Below are positions 21,327 through 33,681 of a DNA stretch of 64,000 bases, in pieces. The translations under genes were made by a program, and so were the position numbers. Source of the stretch: Adineta ricciae (Eukaryota; Rotifera; Eurotatoria; Adinetida; Adinetidae); contig CAJNOJ010000145.1 of NCBI GenBank assembly GCA_905250025.1, forward strand, positions 124,001 through 188,000. The letters run 5' to 3'. Within the stretch, counting starts at the first letter, position 1. Every line of letters begins with the position of its first letter. The notes under the pieces were generated by a model. The model saw only the letters and a list, made by a program, of their open reading frames with translations, was not told where the DNA came from and did not search any database.

Positions 21327-23363
21327 GATCGCGTTTTCGAAAATGCGCGATGAAAAGTAGGTTAGCAGTGGTATTTGAGAGGCGCCATCTTCCACAAGTT
21401 TATATTCTGCGAGATTCTCATTGTGAACCACGATCTTAAAATTTTTCCTAAGGGTATCGGTGCCCAGAATACTTTAGTTCTCGTTTTTATTTAGACTTTT
21501 CATCTATTTTCTCGTTATGGGAATGTATCGCAACAACTTCGGTACGTGAAATCACGGTGCGATAAAAAAGAATCTAATTACAAATCGATTCATCTTTTAG
21601 TTGATAAACGGCATGGTTTATCAGAAAAAGCTATCGAGAGAATATAAACGCATTTGTTTTTGTTTATCAGACTATAATAAGTTCAACATCCCTTCTATTA
21701 TTATCTGTCTTGCATTTTCACTTGAAGAGGTCCAAGCAAGAACTACTTTTGTACAAATAAGTTCACCTATTTAGACGCTATTCATCGTTAGGGGTATATA
21801 AAAACTTGATAAACGTCAATTTAGTCCCATACAAGTATTTCGTTAAAAATTTAGTTCTAAAATAGTTAAAAATATTGATCAGATTTCAGTAAAAGACAAC
21901 TATTTATCAGAATCTAATAATATAGTTGAAACTCAGACGTAGACATTCACTGCAAAAAATCTGTGGTGAGAATAAACCCTTCAAAAGGATTTATCAAACT
22001 GATCAATTCTTTGAGATACGTTTTTTTCCGTTTATTAGCATCATAAATCTTTTGATATACCCTTAAACGTTTATCAGATTGCAACGTATAAAATACCTTT
22101 TTGAGTAAATCACAAGAGCAGGTATATCAAAAGGTTTATGATGCTAATAAAGGGAAAAACATATCTTAAAGAATTGACCAGTTTGATAAATCATTGTGGA
22201 GGGTTTATTATTCACCAACGATTTTTTTTCAGTGTTTAACAAATCTTTTTTGATGAATACATTTGAGATACGTGTAATAAACACTATATGGGTTGTTTTC
22301 TCAAAATATAGATTTACAGATATAATAAATTATGATCTTTCAACTCGTTAGGCCATTTAATAACTCGCAGTATCACGGTCAATTAACTAAGCGATTCTAA
22401 TAAATGAATGTTTTTCTTCTAAGTGTAATATTCATAAAGGTAGATTATTTATTCAAACATCACTGACCATAAGTATAGGCGATAAGTGGAAGTCTTTCCA
22501 GCTAGATAGTGCTTAGTTTATCGTCGATGTCAGTATCTCGAGAAGTTTGAAAAATTGTGAAGTAATTAGACGCCTCTAGTATTCGTGAGACTCATATAAA
22601 TCCATCAGTAAATGAAACATATCGATCGAAATCAGAAAGTTTCTTGATACAGATAAGATAGACCATCTCATTCAATCTTAGTATGAATATCATCAGATGG
22701 TTCAAAGGAATTAGTGGACTACAGTCATAAGGTAAGCCGTTCGAATCTAACTAAAGAATAGGAGGTGGCATCTAATCAGCTGACCGAGGTGTGATACTCT
22801 TGTATAGAGATATGAGATGATAATGAGATAGATGGCTGATATGATATACCATCACGATGGCGAATTACGTTTTTTTCGAAAAACCATTAATAACCGCGGT
22901 TTTGGCCGGTGCGAGAAAACCTAATAAAAAGGTCTGCCTTTCGTGTTTCAATTAAACCGCTGACACCAACGCCCTGGCGCACCGTGATACACCGCGGATT
23001 CGATCAAAAAATTTTTGCGTGGGTTGCCTTATGACTTTCCTCAGCAAGTCTGCAGACGAGTCAATTATATGAAAATGTTGTCGGATGGACAAATTACATT
23101 TTCTCAGCTTGTTCTCATTCGAAATAAATCAATAAATGTCTCTTTACCATTGTTATCAGTAACATTGTTTTGAATCTTTTCGTCCTTCAAAAGAAAAGGA
23201 AGAAAAAAATTCTTAAATGAATTACGACTATTTATATTTACGAAGAAAGAAGAAAAAAAAAGTTTTTTATTGCCTCACTCAAAGTATATAACACTGTGAT
23301 GACACGATGAAACACGATTTTACCTTTTTTGCTCTTGTGATAAATCAATGAAATAAATCAATT
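21327..23363. other. Repeat-rich intergenic DNA upstream of the STING-like gene
   Basis: Contains the inverted-repeat element at 21948-22234 and a second CCGCGGTT-rich patch near 22890-22995 that resembles the one at 21005-21100. No gene recognised. The final few hundred bases before ATG 23364 presumably hold the promoter of the STING-like gene. Confidence 0.35.
21948..22234. mobile_element. 287-bp fold-back element with ~115-bp imperfect inverted arms
   Basis: The left arm runs from CACTGCAAAAAATC (21948) to about 22062. The right arm, about 22121-22234, is its reverse complement with roughly 15% mismatches and ends CACTGAAAAAAAATC when read inward. The loop is about 58 bp. No clear target duplication is visible. 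Confidence 0.7.
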
Positions 23364-26300
23364 ATGGCTAATAACCAAACTTCGGGATCGGAGTTATCTT
23401 TCGTAAGTAAAAGATATTGTATTTCTTGTAAGATTCATCGATGAACATATTCTCGATAACAGAAAAGAAAAAATGAGAAGAAATTTTTCGTAAAATTCTT
23501 TAGAGAAATTTTCGTCAATATTCTCCATTGATCCTTCATGCAAACAGTATTGCCAGTGGTCTTTTATTTAATTATTATTATTCATATCTTAATCGACAAA
23601 TTGGTTCAAGTATGACACATTTGTTTGTTTATTTGTTTATAAAATGTTCATTTTCTTTTAGCGAATAATATTTTTATAAAATTTATTTTCAATGAAATTC
23701 TTTCTCGAGATTTATTTCCTTTGACAATTTTTGTTAAATTTCACACATTGATCGAAAAAAGTTTTCTTGAGAAAAGTCCATCAACTGTCGAATCTGATGG
23801 AATTCAGTCAATTCAATCGAAAATTCTTCAATTCAAATTTGATCAAATTTCTCAAGAAAATTCCACAACAATTGTCAATTATTCGTTAATCGGTGTTAAT
23901 GATTTTGGAATTTCTCTTCAATTAATTCGGATCTTTCAAGATGATTTTCCATTGGATAATTTAAATGAAATTCAATTGAATGACGATATACGAGAATGGA
24001 ATTATCAATATATTCCTTTATTTGCAACTCATTCGTAATTATCTTTTCATTTTCGAATATTTTATTGAAAGAATTTCATTTAGAGAGAATGAACATATTA
24101 TTAAAATATTTGAAAAAACCGATGATTCAACAAAGAAATGTTATTTTTTACCGTCAATTCAACGCTCGATGTATGAAGATGGAAATGATGGTAAACATGT
24201 TTTTTGTTTTTGAAATTGCAAACAAAATCGATTGTTTTAAGGAGTGAATACAATGAAAAAGACGAGTAGAGATTGTTATAATTTGTATAGAAATGATCCA
24301 AAGATCAAAAATAGCAAAACAATCAAGAAGATTAAGATGATTCCTGAATATTTTCTGATAATGCCATCTTCATGTGATTTTGGTTCACCTTGTACAGCTG
24401 ATCCCAAAGAATCTGATGAAATTCCTCCTGAAGGAATAATCAAAGATCGAAATGATGAAAAGAAAATTCGATTAGCTTGGGTTAATGGGTAAATTCTGTA
24501 GAAAAGAAGATTTTATCTGATCTTTTGTTTTGTTTTTAAGCGAAGTTCTTCGATCTCGTCCAATGTATCGATATAATCGATATTTACGTCGTACTTATTA
24601 TTATTTTGATGAATTTGATATTGAAGGACATATTATTCGAGTAAAGAAAAACAAACAGAAAATGAAAAATATCTTTTGTTTTTTTTCTTATTTGAAAAGT
24701 ATTTATTTTGTGGTGAACATCCATTTATTTTATCAACTCTTCATCAATTAACCAAATCTGAACAAATCTCTTCGTCACAAAAATACAATGAATATTTACG
24801 ATTTTGTTCAATGTTAAATCGAATCATTGAAATTGAATCTTTACAAAATTCAATCAAATTAATTTCTTTCAATGATTATGGCGGAATCGACTCAATCAAT
24901 TGTAAAGCGAATTTTCATTGGAAATTGTTGTTAAAAAGCGTCATTTGTTCGTTTAGATGCCGATTATCAATCATTATCGGAACAAATTCGAAGAGAAATT
25001 GATCAATGGGATGAAATAACTTCCGATCTGTTCTCATCTCATTTTGTAAGAATTGAAAGATTTTCGAGGAAAAATATTTCATTGTATTTTGATGTTTCAG
25101 ATTGAATCGATGATACTCAACAGTGAAAATAATTCTCTGGTTTTGTTTTATTCAAGTCAAATGAGAGAAGATCCGCTCGCAAGAAGATTTATTGAGTAAA
25201 TTTAGAGAAATAGATTTAATTAATTGTAATTTCTTTCTGGATTTTTCAAGAGATTTGAAAGAAAAACTAACCAATGAAAATTATTATGTCAAAGATGCAA
25301 ATTGTATTTTAAATTCTCTTACAAAAACCGATCAAGTGATATTTATCTGCGATGGAAGTGAAAATACTGATTTTAATCGATTAATTATTGAATATGTGGA
25401 AAATAAAACTCATCAAGTAAAACAAATGATTCTTTTTATTGAAATTGAAATTGTTTATTTCTCTTTAGATCAACACATTTCGTGATGTTTTCATTTTTGT
25501 AAATAATTCAATCGAAAGATTTTCCTGTCGTCTTCTTCAAACAATTCCTTTCATAACTTTCGATTTTTCTCCAATAAAATTTCAATTAAACAATGCTGAA
25601 TTCGACGAATTGCTTTATTATATAAAAAGTAACGAACATTTTTTCTTTAAACGACAAAAAAGGCAACTTTTGTGTACAAACAGATATGAATATTCTCTCG
25701 AGAAATTATGCGGATGATTTTCAAGATGTAAATCGTTCGTTAGACGAACGACCATTGGTAAATTTCAAATGAATTTCATTTTCTTTTCAGCTTTTTTTGT
25801 TCTATTTAGCAATGTACAAGTGTTGGAGAAGGTTGTGCTGCAGCGTTTTATTTTAATTATCTCAAATTACTTTCACCTTTACCAGGTAAAACTTTGAGGA
25901 GAGAAGCAGAAAATTTTCCAATGAAATAATTGAGTTTTAGATCATCGATCTCGTGTTGAATCAATAAAAAAAGATTTTGACGAAGAAATTGTTCATAAAG
26001 ATCGATGTAAATTTATTTCGAAATGGGTTTTTGTTCTTCCTTGGGCTATTAAAGATACTTTAAAGATATTTCCTAATGCCATGTCGTTAACCGAAGACGA
26101 AAGAAATATAATTGGATTTGAACTTAAGATTTGGAAACAATCGTAAGTTGAAATGAGAAGAAACAATCGATTTCGATTATTTTCTTTCAGAAAATTGAAT
26201 TTAACTGTGACAGTTGGAGGAATTTATCAAAGATCGTATTCACCACTGACAATTTATCGATTAACTCGATTAGATACAGGAGAGGTAAATCAATTGGACA

Positions 26301-26667
26301 ATTTCCTTTGAAAATGATCATTTGTTGTTGTTTTGAAAAATAAGATCGAATGAAAAGATAATTGATTTTGTTTTCATAGACATTTTATTTTCCAATGGAG
26401 ATTCCTGCGGCTTTACATGGTTTGCAAAATCAATATAATAATCTTCTTTCGCATTTTCATTTTGGAACATTCGATTCTTTGGAACAAGCGATGAAATTTC
26501 AAGAGAAAGTCAAGGCATTTTTTGAGAATGATCCGGAGAAAATCTGGCAGAAAAACATTCTGATCGTTCCACTTGAAAAACCTCGTGAAATTCGTGATTC
26601 CGATCATTTTCAGTTAACAAGAATTCTATTGAAAACCTTATGGACAAAACTTTCTTCTGCTCTTTAA
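23364..26667 (+). CDS. STING-domain immune receptor with TIR-like domain and two STING-like regions
   Basis: Sixteen exons (first 23364..23402, last 26380..26667) join to exactly 806 codons, 805 residues. The C-terminal region (~586-790) is a STING cyclic-dinucleotide-binding domain: AAAFYFNYLKLLSPLPG aligns with the YYIGYLRLILP helix, KWVFVLPWAI with the RLYILLPLDC strand, GGIYQRSYSPLTIYRL with the GIKDRVYSNSIYEL lid (Arg and Tyr retained), FYFPMEIPAALHGLQ with the EYATPLQTL strand, and SLEQAMKFQEKVKAFF with the RLEQAKLFCRTLEDIL helix. Residues ~430-560 look TIR/SEFIR-like (NSLVLFYSSQ, then DPLARRFIEDLKEKL, then TDQVIFICDGSEN). Residues ~240-390 look like a second STING core (EYFLIMPSSCDFG, RPMYRYNRYLRRTYYYF, FILSTLHQL, YLRFCSMLNRIIE), with a Tyr-rich helix near 30-45. 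The canonical N-terminal transmembrane domain is absent, so the protein is probably soluble. Confidence 0.75.
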
Positions 26668-29174
26668 TCTTGAAAAGCAATTCTGAAATTTAATCCAGAT
26701 AGAAATATCATCGTTCTTCAGTGTTTCTCTTCGAATGATTTCGAGCTTTTCCTCAATTGATTCATTTCATTGGTGTTCAATCATAAAGAATTCCGAAAAT
26801 CTTTTGTGGATTTGTTTGATTTGAAATAAAAAAAGAGAATAATCTAAATGAATATTTAGGGTGTTTTGTGTTCACCTAATTAGTTTCGAAAGGAGAATCA
26901 GATTTCGGTGAACTTTTGTCAGACAATTTCACCTTATCAGGATGTTCTTCACTTCGAAAAGAGTCGTTCATCATTTTCTCAAACACTTTCTACAAAACAC
27001 ATCATTTCTAAGTAGAATTCAAAATTATCTGTGAGGTAATTTATTATGATATTTTATAGGACCAATAAGAGACATTCACATGAAACACTTAGAGGTCGAC
27101 GACATCTGCAGTTATTCATTATGATTTCTATATTCGTCGATCGTATTGCTTATACAGGTGAAATTATTCAGGTAAAGTAATGAATATGAGGGTGAGGGTG
27201 TATTTGTAGAGACGAATATTTGTTTGTCACGATATAATTTGTCCCACAACGAACTGCGTGATGTTTTGGAAGAATATTGTTCGATGTGAACTAAAAACAT
27301 ATCAGATAATGCGAAAATGGATTTGTGTTTGTTTTCTCATTGACATTTCTTGAAACTGAGTCTCGTTCTGATGTTATTATAAAGAATATTTAATGCAGAA
27401 TAAAAGCTCAGTATCATTGAATTTATTGGAGAACGCACAATACGTCATCCAGCGATGTTGAGAGTGAGAAAGTTCTCAAAGTAAAATTGATGATAAGTCC
27501 ACTCGCTCATTAGTTTATCACACATCTAATCGAATGAAATTACGAAGTGCACAATCCATTAAAGGAGAAAAACCAAATGCTTTGATCAACTGTCGTAGCA
27601 AATGTGTTCATCTTGTTTCAGGTAAATTCTGATAAAGTTAACAAATCAATAATCTCGTTGATCGGTTAAAAATGAAGCGTGATGAATTGTACAACTTCTT
27701 GAAATACATTCGAAGTGTTGGTTCGAATTTTGTTACATCAGGGTAAGATATATGATTATTCCATGTTCATCATTTGTATCTTAAAAGATAATTTGTCAAG
27801 TTTTCCACAAAAAGACACAAAAAGAGAATTGTTTTTGTACATAGTAGAAAATTGTCTAAGTAAAATGATGTATTGAAAATGAAATTGAATCAATTCAGTT
27901 CATTGATAGAAAGATATTCAATGTTTTTTCATAGTAAAAGGCAATAGTATGAAAATAATTTGTTAAGAAGATAATCACAGATGTTACGATGAAACTCATA
28001 TCTGTTAAAATAGATTGTAAATTCAATCCAGTTGATCCTCTCGATGGAATCCAATGAAGTCATAGACACTGTTAATCTCTTATCATTTGATACGAAATTA
28101 AAAGATTTCAATCACATCATAATAAAAGGAAATCTTTATTTTCTTAACAAATGCTGTCAACATTCCATTTTAATAACGAACACCCAATTATTTCATATTC
28201 GTTAAAAGATCAAAAACATAAAATTTTCAAACGAAGTAGGTCATATGACTTATTTCTTTTTCATTGAAAATCTATTCAAAAGAAATAGAGCACAATGTCT
28301 CATTCGATTGTATCTTTTTTCTCAGTTCGGAATCAAAGGATATACAGAATTCGATAGTTTTTTTGCATTTCGAATTACATTGACAGATATGATTAAAAGA
28401 TTCAACTTGCAACAATACAGAAATTGACTGGAATGACTCTATTTTCAGTGAAACATATTTACCGGTTATGCAAAATAACATCCTTCATAGAACGAGCGAT
28501 CCGGAAGTTCACATTACGTTCGCCATTAAACATATACAGTAATTGAATAACATGAGCATTGATTTGTTCGATGAATTTTCGTTATCAATTCGCTTTGATT
28601 TCAAAAAAGTACTATTTAATCACAGATAAAATGTGTTTAAAGTACAAAAAATACCGGTGCATAAAATATTTTTCTAGACGAATCACTTTTCATAAAATAG
28701 AAAATGCGTAATACGAACAACTCAATGACGAAATAAAAATTTATTTTTGAAACATTTCTTTATCTCGGTCAAGCGTACTTATAACGAGAGAGCCGATATA
28801 AAAAAAAAGTTTATCCAGTTGCTGTCTGCGTGCTCTTCCAAATTGGTACATACAACCTCATTATGATCAGCATGCTTTAGAAATAAGTACATTCACCTTT
28901 TCTCCATGTTTTACGAAAAATTTTGCAATGACCTTTTGTATTGTTCTCTTGAAAAAACGATTCTTTCATTCACAACATCTTCAAATATAATTTTGCCTTC
29001 GTTTTTTCAAATTTCAAATCGATGGCAATTGAAGGAATTCACTCATAGAAAGCCAATCGTTAACATCTCACGAAAGAAAAAAGTCCATTTTTTTGCACTC
29101 CCGGTGTGGCCTATCACACCTGTATTTTCTCTTCGTTTGCCCCTCCGCACCTTTAATATGTCTGAATAAGCATG
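26668..29174. other. Intergenic, 2.5 kb, no gene recognised
   Basis: AT-rich. Short ORFs (27112-27300, 27929-28111, 28245-28427, 28906-29169) show no family features, and no clear repeats were seen. Confidence 0.35.
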
Positions 29175-29182
29175 TATAAATA
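29175..29182 (+). promoter_or_regulatory. TATA-like box upstream of the acetate transporter
   Basis: TATAAATA about 95 bp upstream of ATG 29272. If used, it shows that the transferred gene has acquired a eukaryotic promoter. Chance occurrence is possible in AT-rich DNA. Confidence 0.35.
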
Positions 29183-29271
29183 CACATAGTTTATGATACA
29201 AATGTTCGCAAAACGTTGTGTAAACAAAGGTGTGCATATACGCATAAACATTATTCCTTCGATTAAAGCAA

Positions 29272-30033
29272 ATGGCAAACGATATCGCAAAATCATCATT
29301 GGATTCCACGGACACGATGATTGAAATGAAATCGAATCAACAAGATGGATTTTCTGTTCCAAATTTATCCGGTGCACAATTTGAAAAATTATTACATCAT
29401 ATAGGAGGCCCGTCCGTTCCACCTCCTGTTCCAACTGCACTTGGAAACCCGGGTCCACTTGGTCTTGGTGCATTTGCATTAACAACATTTATGCTCTCAG
29501 TCTTCAATGCTGGCTCAAATTTAATCGATCCGAAATTAGAAGCCGCGATTTTACCAGTTGCATTGTTCTATGGTGGTGCTGCACAATTTGCAGCAGGTAT
29601 GTGGGAATTTCGTATTAACAATACATTTGGTGCAACTGCATTTACTAGTTATGGAGCATTTTGGATGTCGTTTGCTGGTTATGTTTATGTTATCGTTCCG
29701 ACAATCGCTGCGACTGGACACGCAAAACAGGCAACAGGATTATTTTTATTAGCTTGGTTTATTTTTACACTTTATATGAATGTCGCTGCTTATCGAACAT
29801 CGAGAATTTTGTTTATTCTATTTGCCGTGTTAAATGTCACATTTCTATTGTTGATTATTGGAAATTTAACAGATACACCAGTTGTTGTTAATGTTGGAGG
29901 ATGGTTTGGTATTGTCACTGCATTTGTCGCTTGGTATGGCTCAGCTGCTGTTGTTATTAATGTCACTTGGCGAAAATCAGTTTTACCTATTGGTGTTTAT
30001 ATTCCATCGCCTGTTAAAGACAGTCACGCCTAG
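29272..30033 (+). CDS. Acetate/succinate transporter of the AceTr (GPR1/FUN34/YaaH, SatP) family
   Basis: Proton-coupled acetate (monocarboxylate) channel/transporter of the plasma membrane. 253 residues in one exon. The family signature NPGPLGL is at residues 59-65 (usual NPAPLGL), directly before TM1. TM2 carries FYGGAAQFAAGMWEF, the (F/Y)GGxxQ...GMWE block. Six membrane segments follow the AceTr pattern. The ~58-residue N-terminal extension, including GPSVPPPVP, resembles fungal Ato proteins more than the short bacterial YaaH. The family is typical of fungi, protists and bacteria and is not usual in animals. Being intronless among multi-intron genes supports horizontal acquisition. The base composition looks like the host's, so the transfer is not recent. 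Confidence 0.9.
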   Translation: MANDIAKSSLDSTDTMIEMKSNQQDGFSVPNLSGAQFEKLLHHIGGPSVPPPVPTALGNPGPLGLGAFALTTFMLSVFNAGSNLIDPKLEAAILPVALFYGGAAQFAAGMWEFRINNTFGATAFTSYGAFWMSFAGYVYVIVPTIAATGHAKQATGLFLLAWFIFTLYMNVAAYRTSRILFILFAVLNVTFLLLIIGNLTDTPVVVNVGGWFGIVTAFVAWYGSAAVVINVTWRKSVLPIGVYIPSPVKDSHA

Positions 30034-30206
30034 TTTTGACCCTGAAAATTTGTATATTTATTTGTTTCACTTCAATTTGTTTTTTCTTTATAGAAAATAA
30101 AACTAGATTTATACAATTGATTGAAAAAAGAATAGAAGATATGCTTGTAAACTGATATACATGTTCGAAAGAAAAAAAACTATCAAACGAATGAAAACAA
30201 GTAACT

Positions 30207-33200
30207 TTAAGTGTTTGATGGAGATTTTTCTACATCTATTTTCTGTACTCGTTCAACTGAAACACCCGATTCCACTCGATTCTTCTGTTTTACAGCTGAA
30301 TTGTTCAATACATTTGCATTCGTATGTTTCTGTTTATTATCGATTTCTTTGTCGATAGAAACGTGTTCAATACGAACTGGATTTTTCGTTGCACTACTTG
30401 GCTTATCCGATAACGGTGATATCGAAACATTCGTCGCCCAGAATTCGTTACTTTTCCCTGAGTTAGTTTTTGGTGTTTCGCTCAGTACGTGAATCACACG
30501 TGCTGAACTCGCCGGGCCGACTTTCGGTTTATTTGAGACTGGAGAAACTGATGTTTTCGATGTGGAACTATCGTGTACATCCGAGTTTTGTCTCTCAGAC
30601 GGTAAGCGATCAACTCGAACTACATTTCGTGACTGGTTTTCAGGTTTATTCGATGCAGAAGATACCGAAATAGTTGTCGGATACACAGTTGGTGGTGCTA
30701 TAATTGTACGAATAGCGGATGATGGGGAACTATGTAGTTCCTTCGACGATTGGCCTGTCGGGACACGTGTTATTGTGACATTATCCTTTTTTGGATTTGC
30801 TGATGAATGAATTGGTTCGTTATTACTCGAATCATTCAACTTTTGATCGACCAAAGGGTCAGATGATCGTTGCAATACGAGGTTATTAATATGCGTAATT
30901 CTTACCGCATTCACACTTTGAGGTTTTGAAGCTATTCCATCTTTTGGATCATTTGTCTTGGAGAGTTTCAAAGGTATTAATGATTTGATACGAGATACTT
31001 TAATACTTCCAGCGCTTGCACAGTTTTCTGTAGGTAATTTTTCTTTCTCATTACTCGATGGACGAAGAGGTGATTTGATTATATTAATATTTCCACTTCC
31101 ATTGCTTCGTTCAGTGAGTTTAACTTTTTGAACAGAGACATTCGATATTGGTCGATCTTCCGTCATTGAAAGAAAACTATCAGCTCGAAAATCAACTAAT
31201 TCTGTTTCATCTGCATCTTCAACTAAACAGTCTTTCGTATTACTCAATGAACTTGATAACGTCGTTCTACTAATTGGACTTTCATTCAGGATTCGATAAC
31301 GATTATGTTTATCTTCCGAAAGTGTAAAAGCACTCGATGAGATGGAGATATTTGTCCAATAACAATCGGGATCAGTACATAGATCAATGTGATACAATTC
31401 ATTGTTTCCATCTTCTTTAAATCCATATAAACGATTGCCAAGGACACTAAACGAAACGAACGACAATGAATTTCGTCTTCTTTGCAATTGTCTATGAACA
31501 TACCAACAATAGCGACAACAACAAAAGCAAATTACAGTCAAAGCAAAAAGACTTAGAACACCAATAATTGTTCCAATTAATGGCCAATTGATTGGATCCG
31601 CTGAAATAGCAAAGTGTACTCAAGTTCTTAAATAAAAAAACTAACGTTTTCGGGTTGTCGTTGTAGCTGTTGTGCTTGTTGTTGATGTGCTTGTTGACCT
31701 ATAGAAATATACGAAGGTAAAGATTGGACACAGATTGAATCCTACGTAGTGCTTGTTGTAGATGTTGTTGAAGTTGTTGATCTACAAAGAATATTTTTCG
31801 ATGATTAAAATAAGAAATAACGAAGAAAAGTTACGTCGTTGATGTTGTACTTGTTGTTGACCTAAAATATCTCAGCGACTGGTTATGATCATAGACAGAA
31901 AAATAATGAGTCTCTTACGTGGTGCTTGATGTGGATGATGTTGATGACGTTGATCTATAAAAAATCAGAATGAATATTCTAAAACATAAAGTCTATCGTG
32001 ACAAACGTACGTTGTCGCTGAAGTCGTTGATGTGCTTCTAAAAAAGTATAAACACTCATTTTCTATCAATCAATAAAATCAAGTAGAAGAATACGTACGT
32101 TGACGACGTACTACTCGTGCTACTCGATGTTGTGCTTGTTGAAGATGTCGAAGTACTACGAAATGATTATTTTCGAATTTATTGAACAAATACTTTTGCA
32201 TTATTTACTAACGTGGAACTAGTTGTTGATGTTCTATAGATAAATTATAGAATATAAAATGAAGGAAGAAAAACAAACGAAATTCAGACATACGTAGCCG
32301 TTGTTGTCGTACTATGATGAGAACAATGATCATTTATATATCGCCAGAAGAAATACTTTATACTCACGTTGTTGTGGTTGATCGACATGGTTCACCGGGA
32401 CATGAACACACAGGCTTATCTGTTACATAAAACTTGAAACAATACTGTGCTGATTGAGAATTTTTGCTACAAATGAAATATACATATTCATTTTACTTTT
32501 TCTGATATTCGAATAAAAACAAAAACCTATCAAATGCCATGGCACACATCACTTGATAACCCAGTTGTGCACTAGTTGGTGTCCATGTCAAGTTCTTATA
32601 GTAGAGCGATGAATTCACTTTCACAAGATTCCCTTTAATCATATTCGTAAATGAAAGTGTGGCAATATCTTGAATGACGACAGGCGAAGGACAATAGTTC
32701 ACTGCAAAGATTTGTGATAGAAAAGTTTGACCCACACCAATGGCGATACACGATTGTTCTTCTGGTATACCAATGATTTCTGGTGGTGTTGGACATGTAG
32801 GTGGTGCAACAACATGAACAAGAAACTGAACAGGTACTGAACTCAATGGAGTTGTACTGGATGTGCTCGTGAAATCTTCGACCTACATACCCAACAAATC
32901 AATTACTTGACGATAAAGAAACAAAGCTAACCATGACTGCGACCGCATACCAAGCATCCAGAATAGTACCTGTAATGACTATTGTGCAATTGGGATAGAT
33001 CACCGTACCTGACGGAAGTGAACCCGGTGGACAAACATCTCCACATTCATCAACTCCACCACTCTTCGTCGACCATCGACATCGAAGATCATCACCATCA
33101 GCATCACCAACAGGAATCTGAATAACTGTTCGAGTATTTTGAGGAATATTAATAGGAGACATCATCGTAGCTACAGGTGCATTGTTATATAGACCTGTAT

Positions 33201-33681
33201 CTGACCTTTTCTTCAAGTTAATATGTGCAGCTATGGACCAATCGGCAGAAGATGCTGTTTGTAATGGACGCCAAGCAGAGCTTTGAAAAGCGACCCAAAA
33301 ATCATCGTTTGCAGATAGATAAACAATATCTGTACGCTGTGCAACAGAAGTGTCGACAGAAGTAGAAAAGTCAGTACAACGAGGAAGAACGTTGATACTC
33401 GAATAGCCAGCTGAACTCGAACCACAATTGGAAATACAATCCAAGGTTTCCGAAGAAACACCTGCATATGATGGAATGTAACCACTTGAACCTATTAAAG
33501 GATTACTACATGACATATAAGAGTATGTCCATGAATATGTTTGAGTAATAGCGACAGCAATGGGAGATCCAGTAGCGGATGCATTCACAGGTTTCCATGT
33601 GATTGTTCCACCAAGGAAATGAACCGCACTCAAAAGTGGAAACAAATCCAAATAGATCCAAAGTAATAACAGTTCTTTCAT
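30207..33681 (-). CDS. Single-pass adhesion-type receptor A: repeated ectodomain, Thr/Ser stalk, long cytoplasmic tail
   Basis: ATG 33681 starts a signal peptide (MKELLLLWIYLDLFPLLSAV). Ectodomain exons are 33681..32932, 32882..32527 and 32466..32368. The ectodomain opens HFLGGTITWKPVNAS and contains DADGDDLRCRWSTKSGG, many paired cysteines, and CSCPGEPC before the stalk. This HFxGGTI...DGDxxRCRWS family occurs in invertebrate surface proteins; I know no named function. About eight micro-exons (18 to ~57 nt, same phase) then code only Thr/Ser (STTTT, TSTTS). A membrane segment (WPLIGTIIGVLSLFALTVIC) follows, then CCCRYCWYVHRQLQRRR and a ~400-residue tail, rich in Ser/Thr, Lys and Pro, with a recurring short motif (VRITHI, ARVIHV, VRIEHV, VERVQKI). 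The tail ends at TAA 30207. Micro-exon limits were placed by eye. Confidence 0.65.

Noticed and set aside
29043..29488. Minus-strand ORFs overlapping the acetate transporter
   Set aside because: Antisense to a well-supported coding region and its 5' region.
30161..30810. Several plus-strand ORFs
   Set aside because: They are shadows of the receptor A tail on the minus strand.
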